From an uncultured Corynebacterium sp. (lineage in GTDB: Bacteria > Actinomycetota > Actinomycetes > Mycobacteriales > Mycobacteriaceae): a stretch of DNA of 11,978 nucleotides. Where the stretch lies: assembly GCA_915275065.1 (NCBI GenBank), contig CAJZGD010000055.1, positions 1 through 11,978 of the forward strand, read 5' to 3'. Both the position numbers and the translations under genes were made by a program. Each line of letters starts with the position of its first letter. Position 1 is the stretch's first letter. The notes beneath the pieces were generated by a model. The model was not told where the DNA came from. It was given only the letters and a program-made list of their open reading frames with translations, and did no database searches. Shown here one piece after another: positions 1-5,325 of the stretch.

Positions 1-16
1 ACCGCTCTTCCGATCT
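1..16. other. Illumina paired-end adapter remnant (artefact)
   Basis: The first 16 bases read ACCGCTCTTCCGATCT, which is the 3' end of the classic Illumina paired-end adapter/primer 2.0 (its tail is ...GAACCGCTCTTCCGATCT). An exact 16-base match at the very edge of a contig is not expected by chance, so these bases should be trimmed. The GC-rich GGC/AAT repeat that follows is a plausible place for an assembly to break. Confidence 0.93.
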
Positions 17-119
17 TAACGGCGGCGGGGGCGGCGGCAATGGTGGCGGCGGCGGAAACGGCGGCGGCAATGGTGGTGGTGGCCAAAATAACCAAAATAA
101 TCCAGGAGCAAATCAGTGA
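17..119 (+). CDS. 3' end of upstream Ser/Thr kinase gene (probably pknA), Gly/Asn-rich tail, partial
   Basis: An open frame runs from the adapter junction to a TGA at 117-119. The genuine codons (from 18) encode runs of glycine broken by single asparagines, then Gln/Asn residues, ending in P-G-A-N-Q. No catalytic domain lies inside the window. The stop overlaps the GTG start of pknB (GTGA), so the two genes are translationally coupled. In corynebacteria and mycobacteria the gene directly upstream of pknB is pknA, so this is most likely the disordered C-terminal tail of PknA. The identity is inferred from position only. The frame nominally continues into bases 3-16, but those are adapter and must not be translated. 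Confidence 0.6.
104..108 (+). promoter_or_regulatory. Ribosome binding site for pknB
   Basis: AGGAG lies seven bases before the GTG at 116, inside the last codons of the upstream gene. It fixes GTG-116 as the pknB start and fits coupled translation from the preceding frame. Confidence 0.7.
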
Positions 120-2359
120 GTGAGCTAATTGCCAACCGCTACGAACTTGGGTCCGTAGTGGGTAGTGGCGGCATGTCGGTGGTGTACTCCGCCACCGACA
201 CGCTGTTAGGGCGCGAAGTCGCAGTGAAAATGCTGCGCAGCGAACTTGCTCGGGATGCAAATTTCCGTGAGCGGTTCCGCCGGGAAGCCCAAAATGCCGG
301 CCGGCTTAACCACCCCGCCATTGTTGCCATCTACGACACCGGGGAGACGCTTCACGACGGCCAAAGCACCCCATATATTGTGATGGAGCTGGTCAAAGGC
401 CGGAATCTGAAAGACATCGTGGCAGACGGAGGGCCGCTCAGCCCAGACGAAGCCGCAACAACACTCATCCCAGTGTGTGAAGCACTGCAGGTCAGCCACG
501 ACGCGGGGATTGTGCACCGGGATATCAAACCGGCAAACGTGATGATCACCAACACCGGCGTGGTGAAAATCATGGACTTCGGCATCGCCCGGGCACTTGA
601 CGATGTGACCTCGCACATGACACAAACGTCGGCGGTGATTGGTACCGCCCAATACTTATCGCCGGAACAGGCTCGGGGGAAGCCGGTTGATGGCCGGTCG
701 GATCTTTATGCCCTGGGCTGTTTGATGTACGACATTATGGTAGGCCACCCACCATTTGATGGGGATACCCCATTCGCGGTGGCGTATCAGCATGTGCAGG
801 AGGATCCCACACCCCCATCGGAATTCATTCCAGATCTTTCTCCCACCGCCGCATTAAACGTTGATGCGGTGGTGTTAACCGCCATGGCGAAACATCCCGG
901 GGATCGGTATCAGACCGCCGTGGAAATGGCCGCCGACTTGCAGAGGTTGGAGAAAAACCTGGTGACAATGGCGGCACGGCAATATGTGGATCACGATCCC
1001 GAAGGGGCGGTAAACCTGCCGGGTCCGGCCGGTATTGCGGCAGCAGAATTGGCTGCCGGTGGGGCTGCTGGGGCCGCCGGTTTAGCTGGTGCTGCCGGTG
1101 CTGCCGGTGCTGTTGGCGCGGGGATGGGAGCCGCCGGATTTGCCGGTGCCGGTGCTGGCGCAGATGCCGCCGATGCGATGGAAACCACAGTGGTGCCTGC
1201 GGTATCGGAGGAGTTTCCGCCAAAGCCGACACCACCGATGCAGTCGCGTAGGCCAACGCATGCGGCAACGGCCGATCCGCGCATGTCTCAAGGCCGCAGT
1301 CCACAGGGTCGCACCGCTGGTCAGCACGCCGCCCAAGCTGGGCAGGTGCAGCGGCGCCAGCCGGCTGAGCTGGAACCGGACGATTATTATGATTCTTATG
1401 AGGATCGGCCACGAAAAGGCCTGCGTATTGCGCTGATTGTGGTGGCGTTGCTGTCGCTGGGTGTTGTGGCAGCATTGACCTACCAGTATTTTTCGCCAAC
1501 AATTCTCACGCCAAAGAGCAATGTGACGGTGCCGGATCTGCGGAACCAAACAAAGGAAGATGCCTTGGCTGCCCTGGAAAAGTTAGGGTTGAAAACCGAG
1601 GTGGTGAATGACGCCAGCGCGGATGTTCAGGAGGATCACGTGGTGGGCACGGATCCGACGGCAAATTCGACGGTGAAGAGCGGTTCCACGATCACGGTCA
1701 CGGTGTCGTCGGGCCGGGAAAACACGTCGGTGCCGGACCTGTCGGGGAAGACCACCGCAGAAGCGTCGGCAATTTTGAAGAAGAAGGGTTTGGACCTGGA
1801 CCCAGTGGTTCGTGAGGGCTCGTCTCCGAAGGTGGAGCGGGGCAAGATCATGGAGCAGAATCCATCGGCTGGCACACAGGTGTCGAAGGGTTCAAAGGTG
1901 ACGATCACGGTTTCGACCGGCGAGGCCACCACCCGGGTTCCGGTGGTGACCGGCATGCAATGGTCGCAGGCTGAGGGCAATTTGACCTCCCTGGGATTCG
2001 AACCGGTGGTCGAGTTTGTTGACGGCTCGGAACCGGACGGCACGGTGATTTCGGTCGATGGTGAGGGCACACAAATGCCCGCCAAGTCGAAGATCAATGT
2101 GAAGGTTTCGAACGGTTCCCTGATTCAGACACCCAACCTGACGAATATGACGGTGGATGCGGCATATTCGGCGCTGCAAGCGGCAGGCTGGAAGGGTAAT
2201 CGGTCGCAGATTGTCTTGGGCGATCCGGTGAAGACCGGTGCCCTGGTCAATGGTGGTCGGATTGCACAGCAAACCCCGGCAGCTGGTTCACCAGTGCGGA
2301 AAGATGGTACTGTGACAGTGCAATTGTGGGAGTTCGATATCACCGCTATTGGACGTTAA
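116..2359 (+). CDS. pknB: PASTA-domain serine/threonine protein kinase PknB
   Basis: A 747-residue membrane Ser/Thr kinase that senses peptidoglycan fragments and phosphorylates cell-wall and division proteins. The kinase domain spans about residues 8-280: glycine loop GSGGMS (16-21), ATP lysine K38, catalytic HRDIKPAN (134-141), DFG (154-156), and an activation loop with T169 and T171 at the positions autophosphorylated in mycobacterial PknB, followed by GTAQYLSPEQ. An Ala/Gly-rich and then Pro/Gln-rich linker (about 303-435) leads to one transmembrane helix (about 437-457). Four extracellular PASTA repeats follow at roughly 468-533, 535-602, 604-667 and 668-738, each opening with a VPDL- or TPNL-like motif. 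The start is GTG with AGGAG upstream; the stop lies 21 bases before crgA. The low-complexity Ala/Gly tract at 303-350 is the odd feature. All catalytic residues are present, so an active kinase is expected. Confidence 0.97.
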   Translation: MSELIANRYELGSVVGSGGMSVVYSATDTLLGREVAVKMLRSELARDANFRERFRREAQNAGRLNHPAIVAIYDTGETLHDGQSTPYIVMELVKGRNLKDIVADGGPLSPDEAATTLIPVCEALQVSHDAGIVHRDIKPANVMITNTGVVKIMDFGIARALDDVTSHMTQTSAVIGTAQYLSPEQARGKPVDGRSDLYALGCLMYDIMVGHPPFDGDTPFAVAYQHVQEDPTPPSEFIPDLSPTAALNVDAVVLTAMAKHPGDRYQTAVEMAADLQRLEKNLVTMAARQYVDHDPEGAVNLPGPAGIAAAELAAGGAAGAAGLAGAAGAAGAVGAGMGAAGFAGAGAGADAADAMETTVVPAVSEEFPPKPTPPMQSRRPTHAATADPRMSQGRSPQGRTAGQHAAQAGQVQRRQPAELEPDDYYDSYEDRPRKGLRIALIVVALLSLGVVAALTYQYFSPTILTPKSNVTVPDLRNQTKEDALAALEKLGLKTEVVNDASADVQEDHVVGTDPTANSTVKSGSTITVTVSSGRENTSVPDLSGKTTAEASAILKKKGLDLDPVVREGSSPKVERGKIMEQNPSAGTQVSKGSKVTITVSTGEATTRVPVVTGMQWSQAEGNLTSLGFEPVVEFVDGSEPDGTVISVDGEGTQMPAKSKINVKVSNGSLIQTPNLTNMTVDAAYSALQAAGWKGNRSQIVLGDPVKTGALVNGGRIAQQTPAAGSPVRKDGTVTVQLWEFDITAIGR

Positions 2360-2380
2360 GTTGAGAGAGGGTTAAGAGCT

Positions 2381-2647
2381 ATGCCTAAGTCAAAGATCGT
2401 GAAGGGGTCACTCCCGGTTTCTTCCACGAATACTAACCGCACGCCGGTGAAGATTAATTCTTCGGGCACCCCGTTGTGGTACAAGATTATTATGTTTGGC
2501 CTGATGGCTGCGGGCCTGTTGTGGCTGATTGTGAACTATTTGGCTGGGCCCCAGATTCCGTTCATGTTGCAGCTGGGGCCGTGGAATTATGGTATTGGTT
2601 TTGGCTTGTTTATTGTGGGCCTGCTTATGACCATGGGGTGGCGTTAG
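2381..2647 (+). CDS. crgA: Cell division protein CrgA
   Basis: An 88-residue two-helix membrane protein of the actinobacterial CrgA/UPF0233 family. In mycobacteria it helps recruit divisome proteins such as FtsZ, FtsQ, FtsI and CwsA. The N-terminal 30 residues are polar and basic (MPKSKIVKG...). Helix 1 is about residues 33-52 (YKIIMFGLMAAGLLWLIVNY) and helix 2 about 68-85, ending in the family-typical GLLMTMGWR. The L-G-P-W-N-Y-G-I-G-F stretch between the helices is a CrgA hallmark. GAGAGAGG at 2363-2370 is the likely ribosome binding site, ten bases before ATG. The gene follows pknB by 21 bp, so the two are probably co-transcribed. The gene next to pknAB is crgA in most actinobacteria, which supports the call. 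Confidence 0.95.
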   Translation: MPKSKIVKGSLPVSSTNTNRTPVKINSSGTPLWYKIIMFGLMAAGLLWLIVNYLAGPQIPFMLQLGPWNYGIGFGLFIVGLLMTMGWR

Positions 2648-2688
2648 TCCCTAGCTTTACGACGCCCAAAGGTGCCCACCACCAACTC

Positions 2689-2723
2689 AAGCCGCGAAAC
2701 CTCCACCCCTGGTTTCGCGGCTT
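2689..2723. repeat. Short hairpin (13-bp arms, 9-base loop), diverged family member; possible crgA terminator
   Basis: Arms 2689-2701 (AAGCCGCGAAACC) and 2711-2723 are perfect reverse complements around a 9-base loop. The arm ends AGC-CGCGA-AACC, matching the AGC-N5-AACC part of the larger repeats downstream. It lies 41 bases after the crgA stop and could stop transcription from either side. No T-tract follows on either strand, so it is not a canonical intrinsic terminator. Confidence 0.75.
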
Positions 2724-2760
2724 CATAGTCGACCCCACCAACACCCACAGCATCACATCT

Positions 2761-2825
2761 GATAGCTGCGAAACCCCCTCGGCCCCAGCCTTCTAAACCC
2801 CTTCAAACCCGGTTTCGCAGCTATC
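2761..2825. repeat. Palindromic element B (15-bp arms, 35-bp spacer)
   Basis: Left arm GATAGCTGCGAAACC (2761-2775) and right arm (2811-2825) are perfect reverse complements, with a pyrimidine-rich 35-bp middle. The middle begins CCCTCGGCCCC, nearly identical to the reverse complement of the right end of the spacer in the element at 3240-3304. Confidence 0.9.
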
Positions 2826-2871
2826 AATCCTGCTACCACACTGGACCACACAGCCCAGAACCAGCATGTTT

Positions 2872-2936
2872 GATAGCGTACAAACCCCGCTCCGAGCCGT
2901 GTTTCCTGCCCCCTTGGACGCGGTTTATACGCTATC
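2872..2936. repeat. Palindromic element C (GTACA/GTATA core)
   Basis: Left arm GATAGCGTACAAACC (2872-2886) pairs with right arm 2922-2936, whose complement is GATAGCGTATAAACC: one mismatch in 15. The spacer is again 35 bp and total length again 65 bp. The five core bases differ from element B at most positions, yet the outer GATAGC and AACC are unchanged. The flank at 2854-2871 is shared with the element at 3104. Confidence 0.9.
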
Positions 2937-2972
2937 AAATATGCAGCGAGGTTCCTGATTGGTTGCAATTGG

Positions 2973-2990
2973 CGAAATCGGGGGATTTCG
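2973..2990. repeat. Small hairpin CGAAATC/GATTTCG
   Basis: Seven-base perfect arms (2973-2979 and 2984-2990) around GGGG, between two larger elements. It is not followed by a T-tract and does not contain the GATAGC arm. It could be a folding unit or a chance palindrome. Confidence 0.5.
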
Positions 2991-3004
2991 GGCCGATTTA
3001 CATG

Positions 3005-3026
3005 GGTCTTCTCCTGAAAGAAGACC
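3005..3026. repeat. Small hairpin GGTCTTCT/AGAAGACC
   Basis: Eight-base perfect arms (3005-3012 and 3019-3026) around a six-base loop, ending one base before the orphan arm at 3028. The abutment suggests a rearranged or chimeric element. Confidence 0.55.
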
Positions 3027-3027
3027 T

Positions 3028-3042
3028 GATAGCTGCGTAACC
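3028..3042. repeat. Orphan arm D (TGCGT core)
   Basis: GATAGCTGCGTAACC differs from the common TGCGA arm at one base. No complementary arm is found at the usual 35-bp distance or before the next element at 3104. It is probably half of a broken element. Confidence 0.75.
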
Positions 3043-3103
3043 GTTGCGGTTTCCAACCAACTTGGCGACCTGGACCCGCATGCAACCCAAAACCAGCACG
3101 TTT

Positions 3104-3167
3104 GATAGCTGCGAAACCTTCCCAGGAGCGGTCGAATGCGGGGCATCAACAGGGTTTCGCAGCTATC
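3104..3167. repeat. Palindromic element E (15-bp arms, 34-bp spacer)
   Basis: Left arm GATAGCTGCGAAACC (3104-3118) and right arm (3153-3167) are perfect reverse complements identical to the arms of the element at 2761. The spacer is one base shorter than in the other elements and its sequence is different. Confidence 0.9.
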
Positions 3168-3239
3168 AGATGTGCTAGCGCATGGAGGGGGCATGTTTTG
3201 GGAGCTCTTGTCACGTCGCCCACCCCAGATAGCGGTGTT

Positions 3240-3304
3240 GATAGCGTACAAACCGCGTTCCAGGAACATGGGAGGCTGGGGGCCGAGGGGGTTTCGCAGC
3301 TATC
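3240..3304. repeat. Palindromic element F with mismatched cores (mosaic)
   Basis: Left arm GATAGCGTACAAACC (3240-3254) is the GTACA type, while the right arm (3290-3304) is the TGCGA type, so the GATAGC and AACC parts pair but the five core bases mostly do not. The left spacer half resembles the complement of element C's right half, and the right half resembles element B. It lies 26 bases beyond the rhomboid stop. Confidence 0.88.
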
Positions 3305-3330
3305 AAACGTGATACGATACGGCGGGGACG

Positions 3331-3963
3331 CTAGACCGGGAGGAGGGTCAGTCCCAGGGCCACCGCGCCAACAGTCAGGACCACTATCCACTGCACCGCC
3401 TTGCGTTGGGGCCAGATCATTGCGGGGATGAGGAAAACCCCGGCGCAAAGCCCACCGAGGTGGCCCCACAGGCTGATTCCGGGGGCGAGAAGGCTGTAGG
3501 CCAGGTTGACGGCGATGAGGATGATGGGGGCACGCAGGTCGGAACGGCGTCGAAAAGCGATGCCGATGAGCAGGGCCATGAAGGAGTACAGCACGCCGGA
3601 AACCCCGGCGACAACGGAGTTGGGGTGGAAGTGCACGATGGCGGCGTCGGCACCCAGGCCGCTGACAAGGAATACCGTGGCATACAGCCAGGGGTCGCGC
3701 AGGGACATTTCGATCTCGCGGCCAATTAGCAGCAGCATAATCGTGTTCATGACCAGGTGTGTGGCACCAAAGTGCATAAACATATTGCCCACGATGGACA
3801 CGGGGTCCAGCTGCTGCGGGTAGAGCAATAATTGCTCGCCCAATGATGAATGAGCATTGTTGGCAAGCGAACCAGCCTGCGCTGCGGTGGCCAACCAAAT
3901 AATCACCATGACCAAGGATAAGGCCATGGTGACGGGGGCTTGGCGTGCGTAGTTGTGGATCAT
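3331..3963 (-). CDS. Rhomboid-family intramembrane serine protease
   Basis: A 210-residue polytopic membrane protein of the rhomboid family, which cleaves transmembrane substrates within the bilayer. The catalytic serine is in GVSG (S122) and the partner histidine in GHLGG (H168). HFGATHLVMN (64-73) carries the conserved asparagine region of helix 2 (N73). About six hydrophobic segments are visible (roughly 12-30, 60-80, 92-110, 116-136, 145-165, 166-185), with a further one near 190-208. Length and dyad fit an active enzyme; the substrate is unknown. The ATG at 3963 is the first start after an in-frame TGA, and no strong ribosome binding site is seen. It starts 45 bp after the ppiA stop on the same strand, so co-transcription is likely. 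A rhomboid gene also lies near ppiA in C. glutamicum (from memory). Confidence 0.92.
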   Translation of the reverse strand: MIHNYARQAPVTMALSLVMVIIWLATAAQAGSLANNAHSSLGEQLLLYPQQLDPVSIVGNMFMHFGATHLVMNTIMLLLIGREIEMSLRDPWLYATVFLVSGLGADAAIVHFHPNSVVAGVSGVLYSFMALLIGIAFRRRSDLRAPIILIAVNLAYSLLAPGISLWGHLGGLCAGVFLIPAMIWPQRKAVQWIVVLTVGAVALGLTLLPV

Positions 3964-4008
3964 GATATGTCACACTACCGCCGAACCCCGGAAAACTGCG
4001 CAGAGAAG

Positions 4009-4533
4009 CTACTTGATTACTTCAACGGATTCAATCACGACGGGGTTGAGTGGCACATCGCCGGGGCCGGTAGCGGTCTTGGAGATTTCCAGCACCACTT
4101 TTTGGGACTCGGGGTCGGTGACCTCACCGAAAATGGTGTGGTGGTTGGTCAGGTGGGGGGTGGGGGCAACGGTGATGAAGAATTGGGAACCATTGGTGCC
4201 GGGGCCAGCATTCGCCATAGCAAACAGGAACGGGCGATCGAAAACCAGTTCGGGGTGGAATTCATCGGCGAACTGGTAGCCGGGGCCGCCTCGACCGGTG
4301 CCGGTGGGGTCGCCGCCTTGGATCATGAAACCGTCAATGACCCGGTGGAATACAGCACCATCATAGAAGGGGCCGTCGGTGGTGCCGGAGGCGTTGGGGG
4401 TTTTGTAGGGTGCAGTGCCATCAGCGAGGGTGACAAAGTTTTCGACGGTTTTCGGTGCGTGGTTCCCAAAGAGGTCGATTTTAATGTCACCATGGTTGGT
4501 GTGCATGATTGCAGTTGAAGTCTTTAAACTCAT
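4009..4533 (-). CDS. ppiA: Cyclophilin-type peptidyl-prolyl cis-trans isomerase PpiA
   Basis: A 174-residue single-domain cyclophilin that isomerises X-Pro bonds in the cytoplasm (no signal peptide). Numbered from ATG-4533: FHRV with catalytic R64, MIQGGD with Q72, GSQFF at 116-120, and TPHLTNHH in which H127 sits where eukaryotic cyclophilin A has the cyclosporin-binding tryptophan, a common bacterial replacement. The N-terminus (MSLKTSTAIMHTNHGDI) begins directly on the cyclophilin fold. A longer frame from GTG-4551 would add six residues. I prefer ATG-4533 because TATGAT lies seven bases before it, which would make a leaderless message. The downstream rhomboid gene is on the same strand. 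Family and role are certain; the exact start is not. Confidence 0.93.
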   Translation of the reverse strand: MSLKTSTAIMHTNHGDIKIDLFGNHAPKTVENFVTLADGTAPYKTPNASGTTDGPFYDGAVFHRVIDGFMIQGGDPTGTGRGGPGYQFADEFHPELVFDRPFLFAMANAGPGTNGSQFFITVAPTPHLTNHHTIFGEVTDPESQKVVLEISKTATGPGDVPLNPVVIESVEVIK

Positions 4534-4540
4534 GCAGCCC

Positions 4541-4546
4541 ATCATA
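4541..4546 (-). promoter_or_regulatory. Putative -10 box of ppiA (leaderless start)
   Basis: TATGAT on the minus strand matches the corynebacterial TANANT -10 consensus. Seven bases separate it from ATG-4533, so transcription would begin at or next to the A of the start codon. No convincing -35 box or Shine-Dalgarno sequence is seen. Leaderless mRNAs are common in actinobacteria; here this is inference. Confidence 0.5.
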
Positions 4547-4601
4547 GGCACGAATCGTAGAACATCGCTAGGCTTGATAAAAATATCGTCTTAAATCCTC
4601 C

Positions 4602-4607
4602 AAGGAG
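4602..4607 (+). promoter_or_regulatory. Ribosome binding site of the 4613 gene
   Basis: AAGGAG stands five bases before ATG-4613 and fixes that start. The AT-rich stretch just upstream (around 4576-4586) is where a promoter would be expected in this 79-bp divergent region. Confidence 0.75.
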
Positions 4608-4612
4608 TCATC

Positions 4613-5263
4613 ATGAATCTTTCCACTCTCCGAACTACCCCCCGCATGGCCCGGCGCGCCTACGGCAGTTACGCTGATTACCGTAACCGTAAGGCGCAGC
4701 AGGCATATGAGGCCCTGGTTGAGGCCGCTAATAAGGCCGATGTGCAGGAGCTTATCGACGAGTCCCAGAAGCGGTTTAATACGTTGTCGGAGAAGGCCCT
4801 CGATCGTATTGAGGCCGCCCGTAAGGATATCAATGTTGAGGGGGCCGTGGAGAAGGCTTCGGAGAAGTTTGCGGAGCTGACCGAGTTGGGGAAGAAAAAG
4901 ACTCGGAAGGAGCGGAAGGCTCTGAAGAAGTCGGCTCGGAAGGCGGAGCGGAAGGTGAATGCGAAGTTTGCGCGCCGGAAGCGGGGCCGGAAGTTTGTGA
5001 AGTTCACGGTGCTGACGGCCATTGGTTTTGGTGTGGGTGCTGCGGTTTATTATGTGTTGTGGCCGAAGTCTGACCAGGAAGGCTATGGTACGCAGCCGCC
5101 GACTGTGGATGAGTATGAGGGGTCGGAGAAGTCTGAGGCTCAGGCTCAAGCGAAGCCTGCTTCGCCGGCTACGCCGGAGGTTCGTGTGAGTGCCGCTGAG
5201 CGGGATGATGAGTTGTTGGATGCGCTTGAGGAGCAGCTCAAGGATCATAAGCCGAACGACTAG
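4613..5263 (+). CDS. Basic coiled, single-pass membrane protein of unknown function
   Basis: A 216-residue protein that I do not recognise by name. Residues 1-127 are strongly charged and helix-forming, rich in Lys, Arg, Glu and Ala, with a very basic block at about 94-127 (KKKTRKERK, RRKRGRK). One transmembrane helix follows (about 129-150, FTVLTAIGFGVGAAVYYVLW). The C-terminal 65 residues are acidic and Pro/Gln/Ala-rich, with a predicted short helix at the end. Without a cleavable signal, the basic side should face the cytoplasm and the acidic tail the outside. The basic region could bind nucleic acid or phospholipid head groups; this is inference. It is divergent from ppiA and convergent with the ABC operon. 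A conserved hypothetical membrane protein sits at this place in C. glutamicum (from memory). Confidence 0.85.
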   Translation: MNLSTLRTTPRMARRAYGSYADYRNRKAQQAYEALVEAANKADVQELIDESQKRFNTLSEKALDRIEAARKDINVEGAVEKASEKFAELTELGKKKTRKERKALKKSARKAERKVNAKFARRKRGRKFVKFTVLTAIGFGVGAAVYYVLWPKSDQEGYGTQPPTVDEYEGSEKSEAQAQAKPASPATPEVRVSAAERDDELLDALEEQLKDHKPND

Positions 5264-5270
5264 GGTTATG

Positions 5271-5303
5271 CCCTGGGGGTTGCAGGGTTTGCAGCCCCCA
5301 GGG
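5271..5303. terminator. Strong hairpin between convergent genes, probable terminator
   Basis: Arms 5271-5283 and 5291-5303 form a 13-base stem (CCCTGGGGG...), with one G-T pair, around a 7-base loop. It lies seven bases after the plus-strand stop and 22 bases before the ABC ATPase stop on the other strand. The plus side continues with a T/G-rich stretch; the minus side lacks a T-tract. It probably terminates the plus-strand gene and may act in both directions. Confidence 0.75.
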
Positions 5304-5325
5304 GGTTAGTTTGGGGGTTGTTGGG

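Larger units (their letters stand above)
2648..3330. repeat. Gene-free convergent intergenic region filled with GATAGC-N5-AACC palindromic elements
   Basis: The 683 bp between the convergent stops of crgA and the rhomboid gene hold no convincing gene. They hold nine copies of a 15-base arm, GATAGC-N5-AACC. Eight form four inverted pairs (2761-2825, 2872-2936, 3104-3167, 3240-3304) with 34-35 bp between arms; one is an orphan (3028-3042). A shorter related hairpin sits at 2689-2723. The five central bases vary (TGCGA, GTACA, GTATA, TGCGT) and largely agree between the two arms of one element, except in the last. The layout resembles REP/BIME clusters of other bacteria, which also favour convergent gene ends. 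The family itself is not one I recognise. Confidence 0.85.

Noticed and set aside
2761..3304. CRISPR array (repeated 15-mers about 35 bp apart)
   Set aside because: The repeats alternate in orientation as inverted pairs, gaps between pairs vary widely, the middles are related to each other rather than unique, and no cas gene is present.
2648..3330. Insertion sequence or MITE
   Set aside because: No transposase frame and no target duplications could be seen; the several elements differ in orientation and flanks. A non-autonomous mobile origin is still possible but not supported.
2753..3431. Short genes inside the repeat region (for example minus 2753-3085 or plus 3102-3431)
   Set aside because: These frames run through the palindromes, translate to repeat-driven Arg/Pro-rich sequence, and have no ribosome binding sites or family features.
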